From Planctomycetaceae bacterium (GTDB lineage Bacteria; Planctomycetota; Planctomycetia; Pirellulales; Pirellulaceae): a stretch of DNA of 64,000 nucleotides. Made by a program: the position numbers and the translations under genes. The stretch is from contig JACKHN010000022.1 of NCBI GenBank assembly GCA_020638975.1, positions 46,703-110,702 of the forward strand, read 5' to 3'. The notes under the pieces were generated by a model. That model saw only the letters and a list, made by a program, of their open reading frames with translations, did not search any database and was not told where the DNA came from. Of this stretch, positions 8,978 through 17,796 are shown piece after piece (the stretch's first letter is position 1; each line of letters begins with the position of its first letter).

Positions 8978-10395
8978 GGCGTGACCTCGGCCTTCTCCAG
9001 CGTAACGTTGCTCTGTTTAGCGTTCCTGTCCAAATGCACGACTAACTCGTAGCGTAGATCGACTTGTTCGCCGGAAGGCACCGACGCGGTGTACTGCATT
9101 GTGCGATAGTCGTGTTCCGAAACTGTCAGCAGACTGCGAACGACCGCATGACCATCGAACGAGCGACGGACCTCTAAGTCGATCGGCTTGCCAGAGAAGT
9201 TGCGGACGCGTTGCCCGAAGATCGTGTGTTCATCCCAGCCAGCAACGGTGCTTCGCACTTGAACGTCGACGCCAAGTTCGTCAACGCGCCGATAGACATC
9301 TGCGCCGTTGATACGCATCCAAATGTTGTCACGCCACACCTTCAGCTTGACCAACTCGAAAATCACTTCCGGGTCGGGACCCAGGTTGAGTTCGATCTTG
9401 TCACCGATCGCGATGTATTTGATGGCCTGTTCCGTCAGAAAGCTCAGCCCATCGCGGCCATTGTCGCGAAATACTCTTACGACTCCATCGGGCAAAGGCG
9501 TCGTACCTAGCTTCGATGCGACGTCGTTCCGCATGAGATACAGGCGGACGAGCTGCATGCCATACTCGGGCTCGCGGTAGCGGTATTGAATCTTCAAGGG
9601 AACTTCGACCGGTGTCAGGCTCCGCATTCTTTTCGACCATCCATTGGCGATCGTCTCGGTACCTTCAATGGTGTAGATGAAGTATTCGCTGAGCCCTTCT
9701 TTGATGACTTCCTTCGGTGCCGGCTGGCCGCCCCCGAAACCGGACGCGTTGCTAGCGGGCATACTCAGAGCTCTCCGCGCGGACTCGACCTGAAAGTGCA
9801 ACCGCTCGTCCCGTTTCAATTTGTCGACTTCGTCCATCGAGACGCGCGCCAGCTGCGCGATCTTCTCCACGAGATTGATCTTGCCGACAACCAGTCGCAC
9901 TTGAGCGTTCTCATACTCCTCGCCGGATTCGTTAAATACGCGGACGAACCCCTCGAAGCCAACTTTCGTCTCTTGCTGATCAGCGACCATGACATAGTCA
10001 GCAGACCAGCGGATGCCGCTCGTGAAGTAAGTGATCTCGATGGTCGCCTCGCCGTCGATTTCGCTATGCACATTCCAGTACAGCATTTGTGGCTTGTCGT
10101 GTGGAAACGTTGTGTCAAGCACTTCAAGCTTGTCGGGCTGGGTCAAAAACCGCAGTTGCACCGACGTGGGATCGATCAAGGTGTTCGCCCAGCTGAATTG
10201 CAGGGGATTGGCACCCTCTTTGAAAGTAACCTTGCGCGTCTCACGAACCAGCGTGAGATCTTCCGAGTTGTAGATCGTCAGTTGCACGGTGTCGCGGTCG
10301 GGAACTGTCGAGAGATCGACGTTCTCGGCTCGCAGTCGCGGCGATATCTCCGAAACAACGAGCAGCAACATCAGGCAAAAGGAAATGTGTCGCAT
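8974..10395 (-). CDS. Secreted DUF4139-like protein, second gene of tandem array
   Basis: This 473-residue paralog of the next gene starts MRHISFCLMLLLVVSE. The ATG at 10395 is preserved by an AGGAGA ribosome site, so the longer open frame upstream is probably not used. After the signal peptide come ENVDLSTVPDRDTVQ, LQFSWANTLIDPTSVQ, YFTSGIRWSADYVMVADQ, VRLVVGKINLVE, ANGWSKRMRSLTPVEVP and VRVFRDNGRDGLSFL. These blocks are conserved between the two copies, while a central Gly/Ser-rich loop (SNASGFGGGQPAPKE) is not. The stop overlaps the next gene's start by 4 bp. An extracytoplasmic structural or assembly role is plausible but not shown. Confidence 0.82.
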   Translation of the reverse strand: MRHISFCLMLLLVVSEISPRLRAENVDLSTVPDRDTVQLTIYNSEDLTLVRETRKVTFKEGANPLQFSWANTLIDPTSVQLRFLTQPDKLEVLDTTFPHDKPQMLYWNVHSEIDGEATIEITYFTSGIRWSADYVMVADQQETKVGFEGFVRVFNESGEEYENAQVRLVVGKINLVEKIAQLARVSMDEVDKLKRDERLHFQVESARRALSMPASNASGFGGGQPAPKEVIKEGLSEYFIYTIEGTETIANGWSKRMRSLTPVEVPLKIQYRYREPEYGMQLVRLYLMRNDVASKLGTTPLPDGVVRVFRDNGRDGLSFLTEQAIKYIAIGDKIELNLGPDPEVIFELVKLKVWRDNIWMRINGADVYRRVDELGVDVQVRSTVAGWDEHTIFGQRVRNFSGKPIDLEVRRSFDGHAVVRSLLTVSEHDYRTMQYTASVPSGEQVDLRYELVVHLDRNAKQSNVTLEKAEVTP

Positions 10396-10421
10396 CTTTG
10401 TGTCTCCTGGCGAGTGCCGGT

Positions 10422-11621
10422 TTACCATTCGTTTTTGATGATGATGTGCAACTTGTGAATGACCTTCTTGGCGGTGCCGTCGGCGCCGCGAGCATCCAGA
10501 TCCGCGTGCAGCACGACCTTATCGAAAGTACTCTGCGACTTGTCGAGTCCGCCGGCAAAGGTCGTCGCCGGTCCCAATTCCCATTCCACATCGCGGCCCG
10601 TATCACCAACCACTTCGTTGCGAATGGCCCGTACGCTCTCGGCGATATCCAAAGTGATGGCTCGGTCCTTGAAGTTCTCGATCTCGAACTTGACGATCAC
10701 TTCACGGTTGTAAAGACTCCCCACGATTCGCTTCTGCTCGTTCTTGTCGATTGTGCGGACGACGACGACATCCTGTGCGGTTCCGACATACAAACGCATC
10801 TCGTCGTCCAAGGGTGTGAACTTGCCCCAGTCTTCACCAATAAAGGCTGTCGACCCGCGACCGTCTTCTTGAAAGATGCGGACCTTGCCGAATTGCAGCG
10901 GGGCCTGACCTAGCTTGTTGGCCTTGTCGTTTTTCAGCACGTAGTGCATCGGGACCGTCAATTTGTTTTTTGGACGATCCAAGTATCCGAACTCGGTGGC
11001 ATCAACCGTATACGTCTTTCTGACCGGGACGTTCTCATGCTTTTCCATCAGTATTTGCTTGGTTTCGTTGATGCCGACGGCCTTCAGAAACCGCGGCCCA
11101 AAACCGGCCCACAGCCCTGTCGAACCGAATGCCTCATTGGCGAAGTTCTGCAAGCGAATGTATTGCGAGAGAACCAAGGTGCTCTCGTCGTGATCAGCAA
11201 CCGCTCGGTAGGTAAAACTCTTGGTCAAGTTCCCCAGCAAGTAGCTGATTCGCACCCGGGCTGACCCCGATCCACTCGCAGCAACTTGCCACACCAATGC
11301 GTTTTCGTTGGGCGGATAGCTGACCGACAGCACCTTCACCTCCAATGCCTCCACCTCGCCATCCGGTCGAGGCAACACGCGGAATAGAATCGTATTGGGA
11401 TCGATTTGAGTGTTAGCCCACGAGAAATCGACCTGATTGACGCCTTTTACAAGCGGCACGATTCGCTCTTCTTCGACAAGCGTGGCAGTTGCATTATCGA
11501 GTTGAATCTCGACTCGTTCCCGGACGGGCAAAGTAATCAGTTTGATTCGCGCAGATGCCGTCTCAGGCGTCGCGAAACATGCCGTTAACACGGCCAGCGT
11601 TACAAGAATCAGTCGTTGCAT
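10422..11621 (-). CDS. Secreted DUF4139-like protein, first gene of tandem array (divergent paralog)
   Basis: This 399-residue protein starts MQRLILVTLAVLTACF, with GAGGAG upstream of the ATG at 11621. A signal peptide ends near ETASA. It is clearly related to the two downstream genes: VDFSWANTQIDPNTILFRVLP corresponds to their SWANTLIDPTSV block, followed by LVWQVAASGSGSARVRISYL and FTYRAVADHDESTLVL. It is shorter and much more diverged, and lacks the FRDNGRDGLSFL form (here FQEDGRGSTAFI). It lies 26 bp upstream of the second paralog, so the three form one operon with the oldest split at its head. Function is unknown. Confidence 0.78.
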   Translation of the reverse strand: MQRLILVTLAVLTACFATPETASARIKLITLPVRERVEIQLDNATATLVEEERIVPLVKGVNQVDFSWANTQIDPNTILFRVLPRPDGEVEALEVKVLSVSYPPNENALVWQVAASGSGSARVRISYLLGNLTKSFTYRAVADHDESTLVLSQYIRLQNFANEAFGSTGLWAGFGPRFLKAVGINETKQILMEKHENVPVRKTYTVDATEFGYLDRPKNKLTVPMHYVLKNDKANKLGQAPLQFGKVRIFQEDGRGSTAFIGEDWGKFTPLDDEMRLYVGTAQDVVVVRTIDKNEQKRIVGSLYNREVIVKFEIENFKDRAITLDIAESVRAIRNEVVGDTGRDVEWELGPATTFAGGLDKSQSTFDKVVLHADLDARGADGTAKKVIHKLHIIIKNEW

Positions 11622-11839
11622 ATTGATACTCCTCAAGTGAAAGGCGGTCGTTTGCGCCGATGAGTGCGTGACTCAGGTGGAACGAGCAGATGTTTCTCGA
11701 ACCATCGAAAGCGGGGCGCCGACAGGAGATGAGACGCCGCAGGCTAGGAGTTTGTTTTCAGAACGGGAAGATTTTCTCGTGCGAGGCGGGAATAATGCCG
11801 TGATTCGATTCAACCACGGCGCCCTACGACCTTGGAAGT

Positions 11840-12019
11840 TCAGGTGGGGCGAGTCGTGTCGAACGCGCGGCTTTCCGCTTCGATGCAAAAGAGCGCCCGA
11901 AGTCGCTGGTCACGCACCCGCCACGCGATCACACCTTTGCGCGCAGCCTCCGTCACCTCTCGAACCACAGCGATTCGCACAGCGGCGTCAGCGTCGGAAG
12001 TGTTGGGGGGCGTGTTCAT
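11840..12019 (-). CDS. Possible 59-residue small protein, doubtful
   Basis: An open frame from the ATG at 12019 encodes MNTPPNTSDADAAVRIAVVR and continues with EVTEAARKGVIAWRVRDQRL to a stop at 11840. Composition and third-position bias are gene-like, but there is no good ribosome site and I recognise no family. It may be a chance frame or the remnant of a larger gene. Confidence 0.2.
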   Translation of the reverse strand: MNTPPNTSDADAAVRIAVVREVTEAARKGVIAWRVRDQRLRALFCIEAESRAFDTTRPT

Positions 12020-12158
12020 AGAACCTAACTAGGGAATTGGAGGGCGTCGCCGTAGCCCCATGCGAACTAGCCGATGCGACAGGGTGGATTGTAACAGTCC
12101 TCTTCGCCGCGACCACACCGAATGTTGTGCGATTGCCAGAAAGGATTCGAATGGATTC

Positions 12159-12227
12159 GTACGATGGCTCTCCGAAGCCGTCGTATTCAGTAGTTCGTTG
12201 CTCGACGGCTTCGGCGAGCCGTCGTAC
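12159..12227. repeat. GTACGAYGG hairpin repeat, copy 1
   Basis: Two 25-bp arms (12159-12183 and 12203-12227) are inverted copies with only two mismatches, both starting GTACGA and ending AAGCCGTCG at the loop. The loop is 19 bp. It is followed by TTGTGCAGATTGAACAAAAA, a tail also seen in altered form after copy 2 (15880) and alone near 21056. Other copies lie at 15808, 20376, 46921 and 50615. Confidence 0.85.
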
Positions 12228-12347
12228 AAATTGTGCAGATTGAACAAAAACGAAAGCCCTGAGAAAGGAGCCCCCTTCCCTGACAATCGTCAAATTTCCG
12301 GATAGACTGCGTCTTTAACACTGTCTTTACCAGCTTGGGACTGGCGA

Positions 12348-13775
12348 ATGGATGGATCCGCAAGCGCTCCTGACGGGAAGTACCAGTCCGCTCTGGAATT
12401 TCTCTATGGACGAATCAACTACGAACGGACCGATCGTGGCGTTCCCGGCGGCTCGCAGCTGAAGCTTGATCGAATGCAACAACTGCTTGACGCTTTGGGG
12501 AATCCACAGGAATCGCTCAAAGCCGTGCACATTGCGGGAACCAAGGGCAAAGGCTCGACCGCCGAAATGATTGCTTGCGCGCTTACCGCAGCTGGTTTTC
12601 GAACGGGGCTGTACACTTCCCCACACTTGGAGAAGCTCGAAGAGCGGATAAGCATTGATGGCGCCGACTGTACAAGTGCTGAACTTGTCAAGCTGGTTGA
12701 GGCGGTTCGCCCAGCCGTCGCGGAGCTCGATCAAAAGACAGCGAAGGAGGACGGGCTTGGTAATCCGACATTCTTTGAGATTACGACTGCCATGGCGATG
12801 CTCCACTTCGTCGATCACGGTGTCGATGTCGCGGTCCTCGAAGTCGGTTTGGGAGGTCGACTCGATTCGACGAACGTTTGCCGACCTGTCGTTACGGTCA
12901 TCACGTCGATCAGCTTCGATCACATACAACAACTCGGCAATACGCTCGCGGCGATCGCTCGAGAAAAGGCAGGCATCGTCAAGCCAGCCATCCCACTGAT
13001 CTGTGGTGTCACACAATCCGAACCGTTGAACGTCATCCAGCAAATCGCGGTCGAACGGGGGGCAAGGATCTACCAGATTGGAGAAGACTTTGGCTATCGG
13101 TACGCACCACCGCTGCGCAACTCGCCGAACTTATCGGGTGGCGTGATCGACTACCGTGATTCGCTCTCACGAGACGGGACTCAATTCGACGCCGTTCGCG
13201 TAGGGATGTTGGGATCGCATCAAGCGTCGAACGCGGCAATCGCGATCGCGACGCTACGCCGCATGCAGGAAGACGGCTGGAACGTTCCGGAACCCGCAAT
13301 TCGCGACGGCATCGCCAACGCTCGCTGCACCGCGAGAATCGAGGTCCTGTCTCGAGAGCCTACCGTCATTGTGGATACCGCTCACAATCTGGCTTCGATC
13401 GAGGCACTGTTGTCGGCGTTGGACGAATCTTTCGACGATCAGCATCGTCTCTTGATCTTTGCTGCCACGCGTGACAAAGATGTATCAGGTATGTTGCGAC
13501 TGTTGCTCCCCCGATTCGAGACCGTGATCCTGACACGCTACGTCGAGAATCCTCGCGGCGTCGCGCCGGAGAGGTTACTCGAATTGGTCGAAAGGCTGCG
13601 TGACGAGTTGCAACCTGTGCCAAGTGTGATTGTTTGCGATTCCCCTTCCGCCGCCTGGGAGAAGGCCCAGGCCACCGCGACACCTGAGCATTTGGTTTGC
13701 ATAAGCGGGTCGTTCTTTCTCGCCGCCGAGATGCGACCCATGATTGAAACCAGAGGCACTGCCCCAACCCCTTAG
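12348..13775 (+). CDS. folC: Folylpolyglutamate synthase / dihydrofolate synthase
   Basis: This 475-residue Mur-ligase-like protein has the ATP-binding loop HIAGTKGKGSTAEMI (residues 61-75), the folate-binding segment TGLYTSPHLEKLEERISIDG, FFEITTAMAMLHFVDHGVDVAVLEVGLGGR, and the C-terminal domain with VIVDTAHNLASIEALLSAL. FolC adds glutamate to folates (and often to dihydropteroate) in the cytosol. The length is usual and all motifs are present. The ATG at 12348 has only a weak ribosome site. A small secreted-protein gene follows 65 bp downstream. Confidence 0.93.
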   Translation: MDGSASAPDGKYQSALEFLYGRINYERTDRGVPGGSQLKLDRMQQLLDALGNPQESLKAVHIAGTKGKGSTAEMIACALTAAGFRTGLYTSPHLEKLEERISIDGADCTSAELVKLVEAVRPAVAELDQKTAKEDGLGNPTFFEITTAMAMLHFVDHGVDVAVLEVGLGGRLDSTNVCRPVVTVITSISFDHIQQLGNTLAAIAREKAGIVKPAIPLICGVTQSEPLNVIQQIAVERGARIYQIGEDFGYRYAPPLRNSPNLSGGVIDYRDSLSRDGTQFDAVRVGMLGSHQASNAAIAIATLRRMQEDGWNVPEPAIRDGIANARCTARIEVLSREPTVIVDTAHNLASIEALLSALDESFDDQHRLLIFAATRDKDVSGMLRLLLPRFETVILTRYVENPRGVAPERLLELVERLRDELQPVPSVIVCDSPSAAWEKAQATATPEHLVCISGSFFLAAEMRPMIETRGTAPTP

Positions 13776-13840
13776 TCACCCGCTCCCCACCCGCTTCTGC
13801 ATGCTCGCCAACCGCTTCCCACCACGTCGAGGTTTTCACC

Positions 13841-14320
13841 ATGTTTCCGCCAAAGACAGTCCTGTCGCTGTTTTTCGTCGTCCTCACGGGACAAGCCATC
13901 GTCGGTCGGGCCCAATCCACGAGCGAGCTTGATGCCGTCGTTACGGGCGCGCTCGCGCGACGAGTTGAGCGGTTTTTCGGCAATCTGAAAGCACCGAGCG
14001 TAACTGCCCAAGATTCTTTCGCCGACTTGTTGGCAGGCGGTCCACTGGACGGGCGGACCGAGCAATTGATCGCCTTTGTCGAGAACTACAAGAAGCTAGA
14101 AGCATCGTACGGGCGATTCCTGGTCGCCAAGCAAGTGCACGTCAAGCGAGTTGGCGATGACCTGATCTTCCTGACCTTTCTTTACGAAAGCGAGCAGTTT
14201 CCGATCGTCTGGCGATTTACGTTCTATCGCCCGCCGTTGGAAACGCTCGAGCGGCCCGACTGGTTTGTGGTCCGCTTAAGCTTTGACACCAAGCTGGAGC
14301 AACTCACCGGCTTGCCTTAA
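13841..14320 (+). CDS. Small secreted protein of unknown function
   Basis: This 159-residue protein has a signal peptide (MFPPKTVLSLFFVVLTGQAI, cleavage probably after GRAQ). It continues as a compact mixed domain with FVENYKKLEASYGRF, VGDDLIFLTFLYESEQFPIV and WRFTFYRPP. The pattern resembles small periplasmic nuclear-transport-factor-like folds, but I cannot assign a family. GAGG sits 8 bp upstream of the ATG. Its last 45 bp overlap the 3' end of the convergent S41 protease gene, so the two C-termini are encoded on opposite strands of the same DNA. Confidence 0.7.
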   Translation: MFPPKTVLSLFFVVLTGQAIVGRAQSTSELDAVVTGALARRVERFFGNLKAPSVTAQDSFADLLAGGPLDGRTEQLIAFVENYKKLEASYGRFLVAKQVHVKRVGDDLIFLTFLYESEQFPIVWRFTFYRPPLETLERPDWFVVRLSFDTKLEQLTGLP

Positions 14321-15661
14321 AGCGGTCTGCGTCGCGGCGTCCTTTTCGCGAAGTCGATCCTTTAGATAGTTGATTGCGCGGCGTAGTTGCGGATCGTCAA
14401 TCGTCTCGGTTTCGGTCGCGGGGGCTTCTTCGTTTTCAGCCGGTGTCTCTGTATCTTCTGGCGTCGATTGAAAGCGATCGCGTTCACGTCGCTTCAGATA
14501 GACGGCCTCCAGCATGTCCTCGGGAAGAGCCACTTCAAAGCCTTTGTTCGGTTGCACGCCCCAAGCTTCCTCGTCGGTTGCGTCTTTACTGCGATGGATG
14601 TTCTTGCCGCTGGGGCGCCAGTAGGTTGCCGTTGTCAACTTCAATGCGCTCTGACCACCTTCGAGATCCAAGACGTTCTGCACCGTCCCTTTGCCCCACG
14701 TCCGTTCACCGACGATGATCGCTCGTTTGTGATCCTGCAGGCAAGCGGCCACGATCTCGCTCGCGCTCGCCGAGAAGTTATTGACCAACACAACCATCGG
14801 GATCTCTGTCGGAATGGCGACGCCTGTTGTCGCGTCGTAGCTACTGCGCAGCACTCCGTTACGACCATTCGTGCTGACAATTCTGCCTTTGTCGATAAAC
14901 AGATCGCACATCCCAACAGCTGCGTCGAGCAAGCCACCGGCATTGCCGCGAAGGTCCATGATGATCGCTTCATATCCTTGACGCTCGTCCGTCGACTCGA
15001 AGACTTTCGCGACTTCCTCCACTGTATGCTGGCCGAAGGTCGTGAGCCGCAAATAGGCGATTCGCGGGTTTTCTTCGAGATGAAAATCCCAGGAACCATC
15101 AGGCCGACGCGTGTCGCCAAGCACTGAATCAACGGTAATGACTTCTCGAATGATCTTTACGTCGAAGGCTTCCGCTCGCCCAGTTCGCTCGATGGTCAGG
15201 ACGATTGCCGATCCCGGTTTGCCTCGCATCAGCTTGACCGCGTCGTTCAAGTGCATGCCGATCATTCGTTCACCATCAACGGCAAGGACACGATCCCCGG
15301 CCTGAATGCCCGCACGGTAGGCGGGTGTTCCGACGAGCGGGCTGAGGATGAGCAGCGGTTGATCCGGCTCTTTCTTCTCGACTTCAACGCCCACGCCGCC
15401 AAACTCTTGATCGAGGCTGGCGTTCATCTGGTTGAGCGAATCGGGGCTAATGTAAGCGGAGTACTGATCCAGCCCCGACAACATCCCCTCCATTGCGTTT
15501 TCAAACAGCGTTCGCGAATCGACTTCTTCGACGTAGTATTCCGACACCAAGCCCATCGCATCGGCGACACTCGACGCATAGCGGTTGCGTTCGGCCTTGT
15601 GATAGCAAATCAACGACAAGATTGCTGCGAAGAAAATTATCGTCAGGTTGCGTGGCGGCAT
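14276..15661 (-). CDS. S41 family C-terminal processing peptidase
   Basis: This 461-residue protein has one N-terminal membrane anchor (LTIIFFAAILSLICY, residues 6-20), a helical region, a PDZ domain (about 85-170, with GVGVEVE and AYRAGIQAGDRVLAVDG) and the S41 catalytic core. The Ser-Lys dyad is very likely S299 (NNFSASASEI) and K324 (TWGKGTVQ), 25 residues apart as in the family. The tail is Glu/Thr-rich. Such proteases cleave C-termini of periplasmic or membrane proteins. The 3' end overlaps the convergent gene at 13841 by 45 bp. Confidence 0.93.
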   Translation of the reverse strand: MPPRNLTIIFFAAILSLICYHKAERNRYASSVADAMGLVSEYYVEEVDSRTLFENAMEGMLSGLDQYSAYISPDSLNQMNASLDQEFGGVGVEVEKKEPDQPLLILSPLVGTPAYRAGIQAGDRVLAVDGERMIGMHLNDAVKLMRGKPGSAIVLTIERTGRAEAFDVKIIREVITVDSVLGDTRRPDGSWDFHLEENPRIAYLRLTTFGQHTVEEVAKVFESTDERQGYEAIIMDLRGNAGGLLDAAVGMCDLFIDKGRIVSTNGRNGVLRSSYDATTGVAIPTEIPMVVLVNNFSASASEIVAACLQDHKRAIIVGERTWGKGTVQNVLDLEGGQSALKLTTATYWRPSGKNIHRSKDATDEEAWGVQPNKGFEVALPEDMLEAVYLKRRERDRFQSTPEDTETPAENEEAPATETETIDDPQLRRAINYLKDRLREKDAATQTALRQAGELLQLGVKA

Positions 15662-15779
15662 ATTTTGTTCCGATCGAGTGGTCGTCTCGCCTTGCTAGCC
15701 GGGCGCTGGCTCGGCTGATTGACATCATCCTAGCTTGATGTCTGCACCCAAGTAAACCGAGTCATTCGAATGGTCAGGG

Positions 15780-15804
15780 CCTTTCAGTTTTTCAAACTGA
15801 AAGG
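15780..15804. repeat. Short perfect hairpin next to repeat copy 2
   Basis: CCTTTCAGTTT and AAACTGAAAGG form an 11-bp perfect stem around a TTC loop, 3 bp before a GTACGAYGG repeat. It could serve as a terminator for neither flanking gene (both point away from or into it at a distance), so I treat it as part of the repeat cluster. Confidence 0.7.
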
Positions 15805-15807
15805 TTT

Positions 15808-15876
15808 GTACGACGAGCCTCCGAGCCCGTCGATGTATCTAAGTCGTTATTCGACGGGCTCGGAGGACCGTCGTAC
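15808..15876. repeat. GTACGAYGG hairpin repeat, copy 2
   Basis: Arms at 15808-15832 and 15852-15876 start GTACGACG and end GCCCGTCG at the loop, with few mismatches. The length and 19-bp loop match copy 1 exactly. The tail TCTTGTGCAACTTCAACAA resembles the tail of copy 1. It lies between the S41 protease start and the epmB stop. Confidence 0.85.
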
Positions 15877-15935
15877 ATCTTGTGCAACTTCAACAACAGA
15901 ATTGCCCTGGTCGAATGGTCGAGTCGCCAAAGCGA

Positions 15936-16958
15936 TCACGCCAGAACTCGCTTACTCGACTCGCCTGCGATCTCCTGGACATAGCGCGGAACTGCATAAC
16001 CCGGCAACCTCGCTCGTAGTTGTTCAATCAATTCAATACCACGTTCAACGGAAACCTCAAAGTGGCCAGCCCCTGCGACTCGGTCTAATTGATGTAGGTA
16101 GTACGGCATGACCCTCAGATTGACTAACGCCCGAGACAATTCGGTGAGCGAATCGACGGCGTCATTTACACCACGGAGCAGAACCGCTTGGTTCAAGACC
16201 GGCACTCCGGCCTGAATCAACTTCGCCACGGCAATCGACACGTCGCCTTCGAGCTCGCGAGCATGATTCGCATGGATAACAACAATCGGAGTCAGCCGTG
16301 AGCCTGCCAGCAAAGCAAGCAACTCGCTCGTCACACGTTCGGGAATCACCACTGGCAATCGAGTGTGAACGCGTAACCGCTTGAGATGCGGAATCCGTTC
16401 TAGTTCGCAGACCAACTGCTCGAGCAGGCCGTCGACCAGAGTCAGGGGGTCACCGCCACTTAGAATCACTTCTTCAACGGAGTTGTCACTGGCAATCCGT
16501 TCAATCGCCGGTCGCCATGCCTCAAGCGATCGCGGCGTGGCTTCGTAAGGAAAGTGGCGTCGAAAGCAATACCGGCAGTGAATGGCACATGCCCCTGTCG
16601 CCACGAGTAGGACTCGTCCTTCATACTTGTGAATCAGTCCCGGCGCGAGCGAGGCATCCAAGTCCCCAACGGCATCCTTGACGAAGCCGTTCTCCTGACG
16701 CGTCTCTTCGGATCGTGGGAGAACTTGAAGTAGGAGCGGATCACTCGGATCGCCCGGAACCATTTTGGCGACGTAGCCCCGGGGGGCGAACACTCGGAAC
16801 GATTCCGCCGAAAATCTGCTGGCAATTTGGGCTGGTAAATCCAATTCGCGGCACAACTCCGCCGGATCGCGGATCGCGGATTTCATGGCCCCCTGCCAAG
16901 TTTGCGGTTGGCTGACAGTGGCGCGGACAGAACTGAGATCGGAAGCTACAATTGCCAT
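15936..16958 (-). CDS. epmB: EF-P beta-lysylation protein, KamA-family radical SAM enzyme
   Basis: This 340-residue protein has the radical SAM cluster motif C124-x3-C128-x2-C131 (GACAIHCRYCFRRHF), followed by VEEVILSGGDPLTLVD and RVHTRLPVVIPERV. These are the lysine 2,3-aminomutase signatures, and the length is that of EpmB rather than the longer KamA. EpmB converts (S)-alpha-lysine to (R)-beta-lysine for attachment to elongation factor P. It is divergent from efp-epmA, which strongly supports the name. No epmC hydroxylase is nearby. The protein is cytosolic. Confidence 0.92.
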   Translation of the reverse strand: MAIVASDLSSVRATVSQPQTWQGAMKSAIRDPAELCRELDLPAQIASRFSAESFRVFAPRGYVAKMVPGDPSDPLLLQVLPRSEETRQENGFVKDAVGDLDASLAPGLIHKYEGRVLLVATGACAIHCRYCFRRHFPYEATPRSLEAWRPAIERIASDNSVEEVILSGGDPLTLVDGLLEQLVCELERIPHLKRLRVHTRLPVVIPERVTSELLALLAGSRLTPIVVIHANHARELEGDVSIAVAKLIQAGVPVLNQAVLLRGVNDAVDSLTELSRALVNLRVMPYYLHQLDRVAGAGHFEVSVERGIELIEQLRARLPGYAVPRYVQEIAGESSKRVLA

Positions 16959-17074
16959 AACTCGTTTCTTCGGGAGCGGGTTCCCGCGAATGCAAACGTC
17001 AGTGCGACTTGCACTTCGGCACCAGAATAACCCTCCAAGCCTCTGAAACGAAGTAGGGCGGCAGGGCCGCAGGT

Positions 17075-17127
17075 GTAGGGTCTGCTGTGCGGACCAAAAA
17101 GATAACGGTCCGCACAGCGGACCCTAC
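17075..17127. repeat. Hairpin repeat between epmB and efp
   Basis: Two 21-bp arms (17075-17095 and 17107-17127) differ by one base. The arms begin GTAGGGTC and end GCTGTGCGGACC around an 11-bp A-rich loop. It sits in the divergent promoter region, ending 5 bp before a candidate efp promoter. It resembles short dispersed hairpins known from planctomycete genomes, though only one copy is in this window. Confidence 0.8.
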
Positions 17128-17131
17128 TTGT

Positions 17132-17159
17132 TTGCAACGCTCCCGTTGGTCGCTAGAAT
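17132..17159 (+). promoter_or_regulatory. Candidate sigma-70-type promoter of efp-epmA
   Basis: TTGCAA (17132-17137), a 16-bp spacer and TAGAAT (17154-17159) give a reasonable promoter, 52 bp upstream of the efp GTG start. It directly follows a strong hairpin repeat. Confidence 0.5.
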
Positions 17160-17211
17160 CCCTGCCGAAACACCACCACACTCACTCAATTCTGATGTAG
17201 GAACAAACGAC

Positions 17212-17781
17212 GTGGCGACATACAAAACAAGCGAGTTCAAGAAGGGTCTCAAAGTTCAAATCGACGGCGAGCCGTACATCATGATCGAGATGAACTTTCG
17301 CAAGCCGGGTAAAGGGGCCGCACTGTATGAGTGCAGGCTGCGGAACCTCATCCGAAATACAATCGCCTCGAAGACCTATCGAGGGGGTGAAACGTTGGAG
17401 TCGGCAGACGTCGAAGAAATCGCCGCCCAGTATCTGTACCGCCAAGCAGATACGTTTGTCTTCATGGACAACAAGACTTTTGAACAGTACGAGTTGTCCG
17501 CTGAACAAGTGGGTGACGACTGGAAGTACTTGAAGGAAGGCCTTCCCATCTCGATGGTGTTGTACAACAACAACCCAATTGCAATTTCGCCTCCGAACCA
17601 CGTCGAGCTGTTGGTGACCGAGTGCGAGCCTGGTGCAAAGGGTGATACCGCCACGAATGTAACGAAGCCCGCAAAAGTTGAAACTGGTGGTGAGTTCGCG
17701 GTTCCGATCTTCATTAAGGAAGGCAACGTGATCAGGATCGATACCCGGACTGGCAGCTACATCGAACGCGTTAACAACTGA
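17212..17781 (+). CDS. efp: Translation elongation factor P
   Basis: This 189-residue EF-P begins at GTG 17212 (VATYKTSEFKKGLKVQIDGE), with AGGA about 8 bp upstream; the length then matches the family. Domain I has the modified loop FRKPGKGAA, with K34 at its tip, and the rest carries the usual KTYRGGETLE, TFVFMDNKTFEQYEL and C-terminal GNVIRIDTRTGSYIERV. EF-P relieves ribosome stalling at polyproline. A lysine at position 34, with epmB and epmA next door, indicates beta-lysylation of this copy rather than rhamnosylation. epmA follows after 15 bp. Confidence 0.95.
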   Translation: MATYKTSEFKKGLKVQIDGEPYIMIEMNFRKPGKGAALYECRLRNLIRNTIASKTYRGGETLESADVEEIAAQYLYRQADTFVFMDNKTFEQYELSAEQVGDDWKYLKEGLPISMVLYNNNPIAISPPNHVELLVTECEPGAKGDTATNVTKPAKVETGGEFAVPIFIKEGNVIRIDTRTGSYIERVNN

Positions 17782-17796
17782 GCGATCGAGCTCACG

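Larger units (their letters stand above)
11622..12347. other. 726-bp intergenic region with one hairpin repeat
   Basis: This region separates the DUF4139 array from folC. It holds a GTACGAYGG hairpin repeat (12159-12227) with a short conserved tail, and a doubtful small frame on the minus strand (listed separately). Short open frames on both strands look random in codon use. It should contain the promoters for both flanking units, but I could not pick convincing -35/-10 pairs. Confidence 0.5.

Noticed and set aside
11668..12021. A plus-strand frame of over 100 codons in the gap before folC
   Set aside because: It is rich in Arg/Cys/Ser with no domain pattern or ribosome site, typical of a chance frame.
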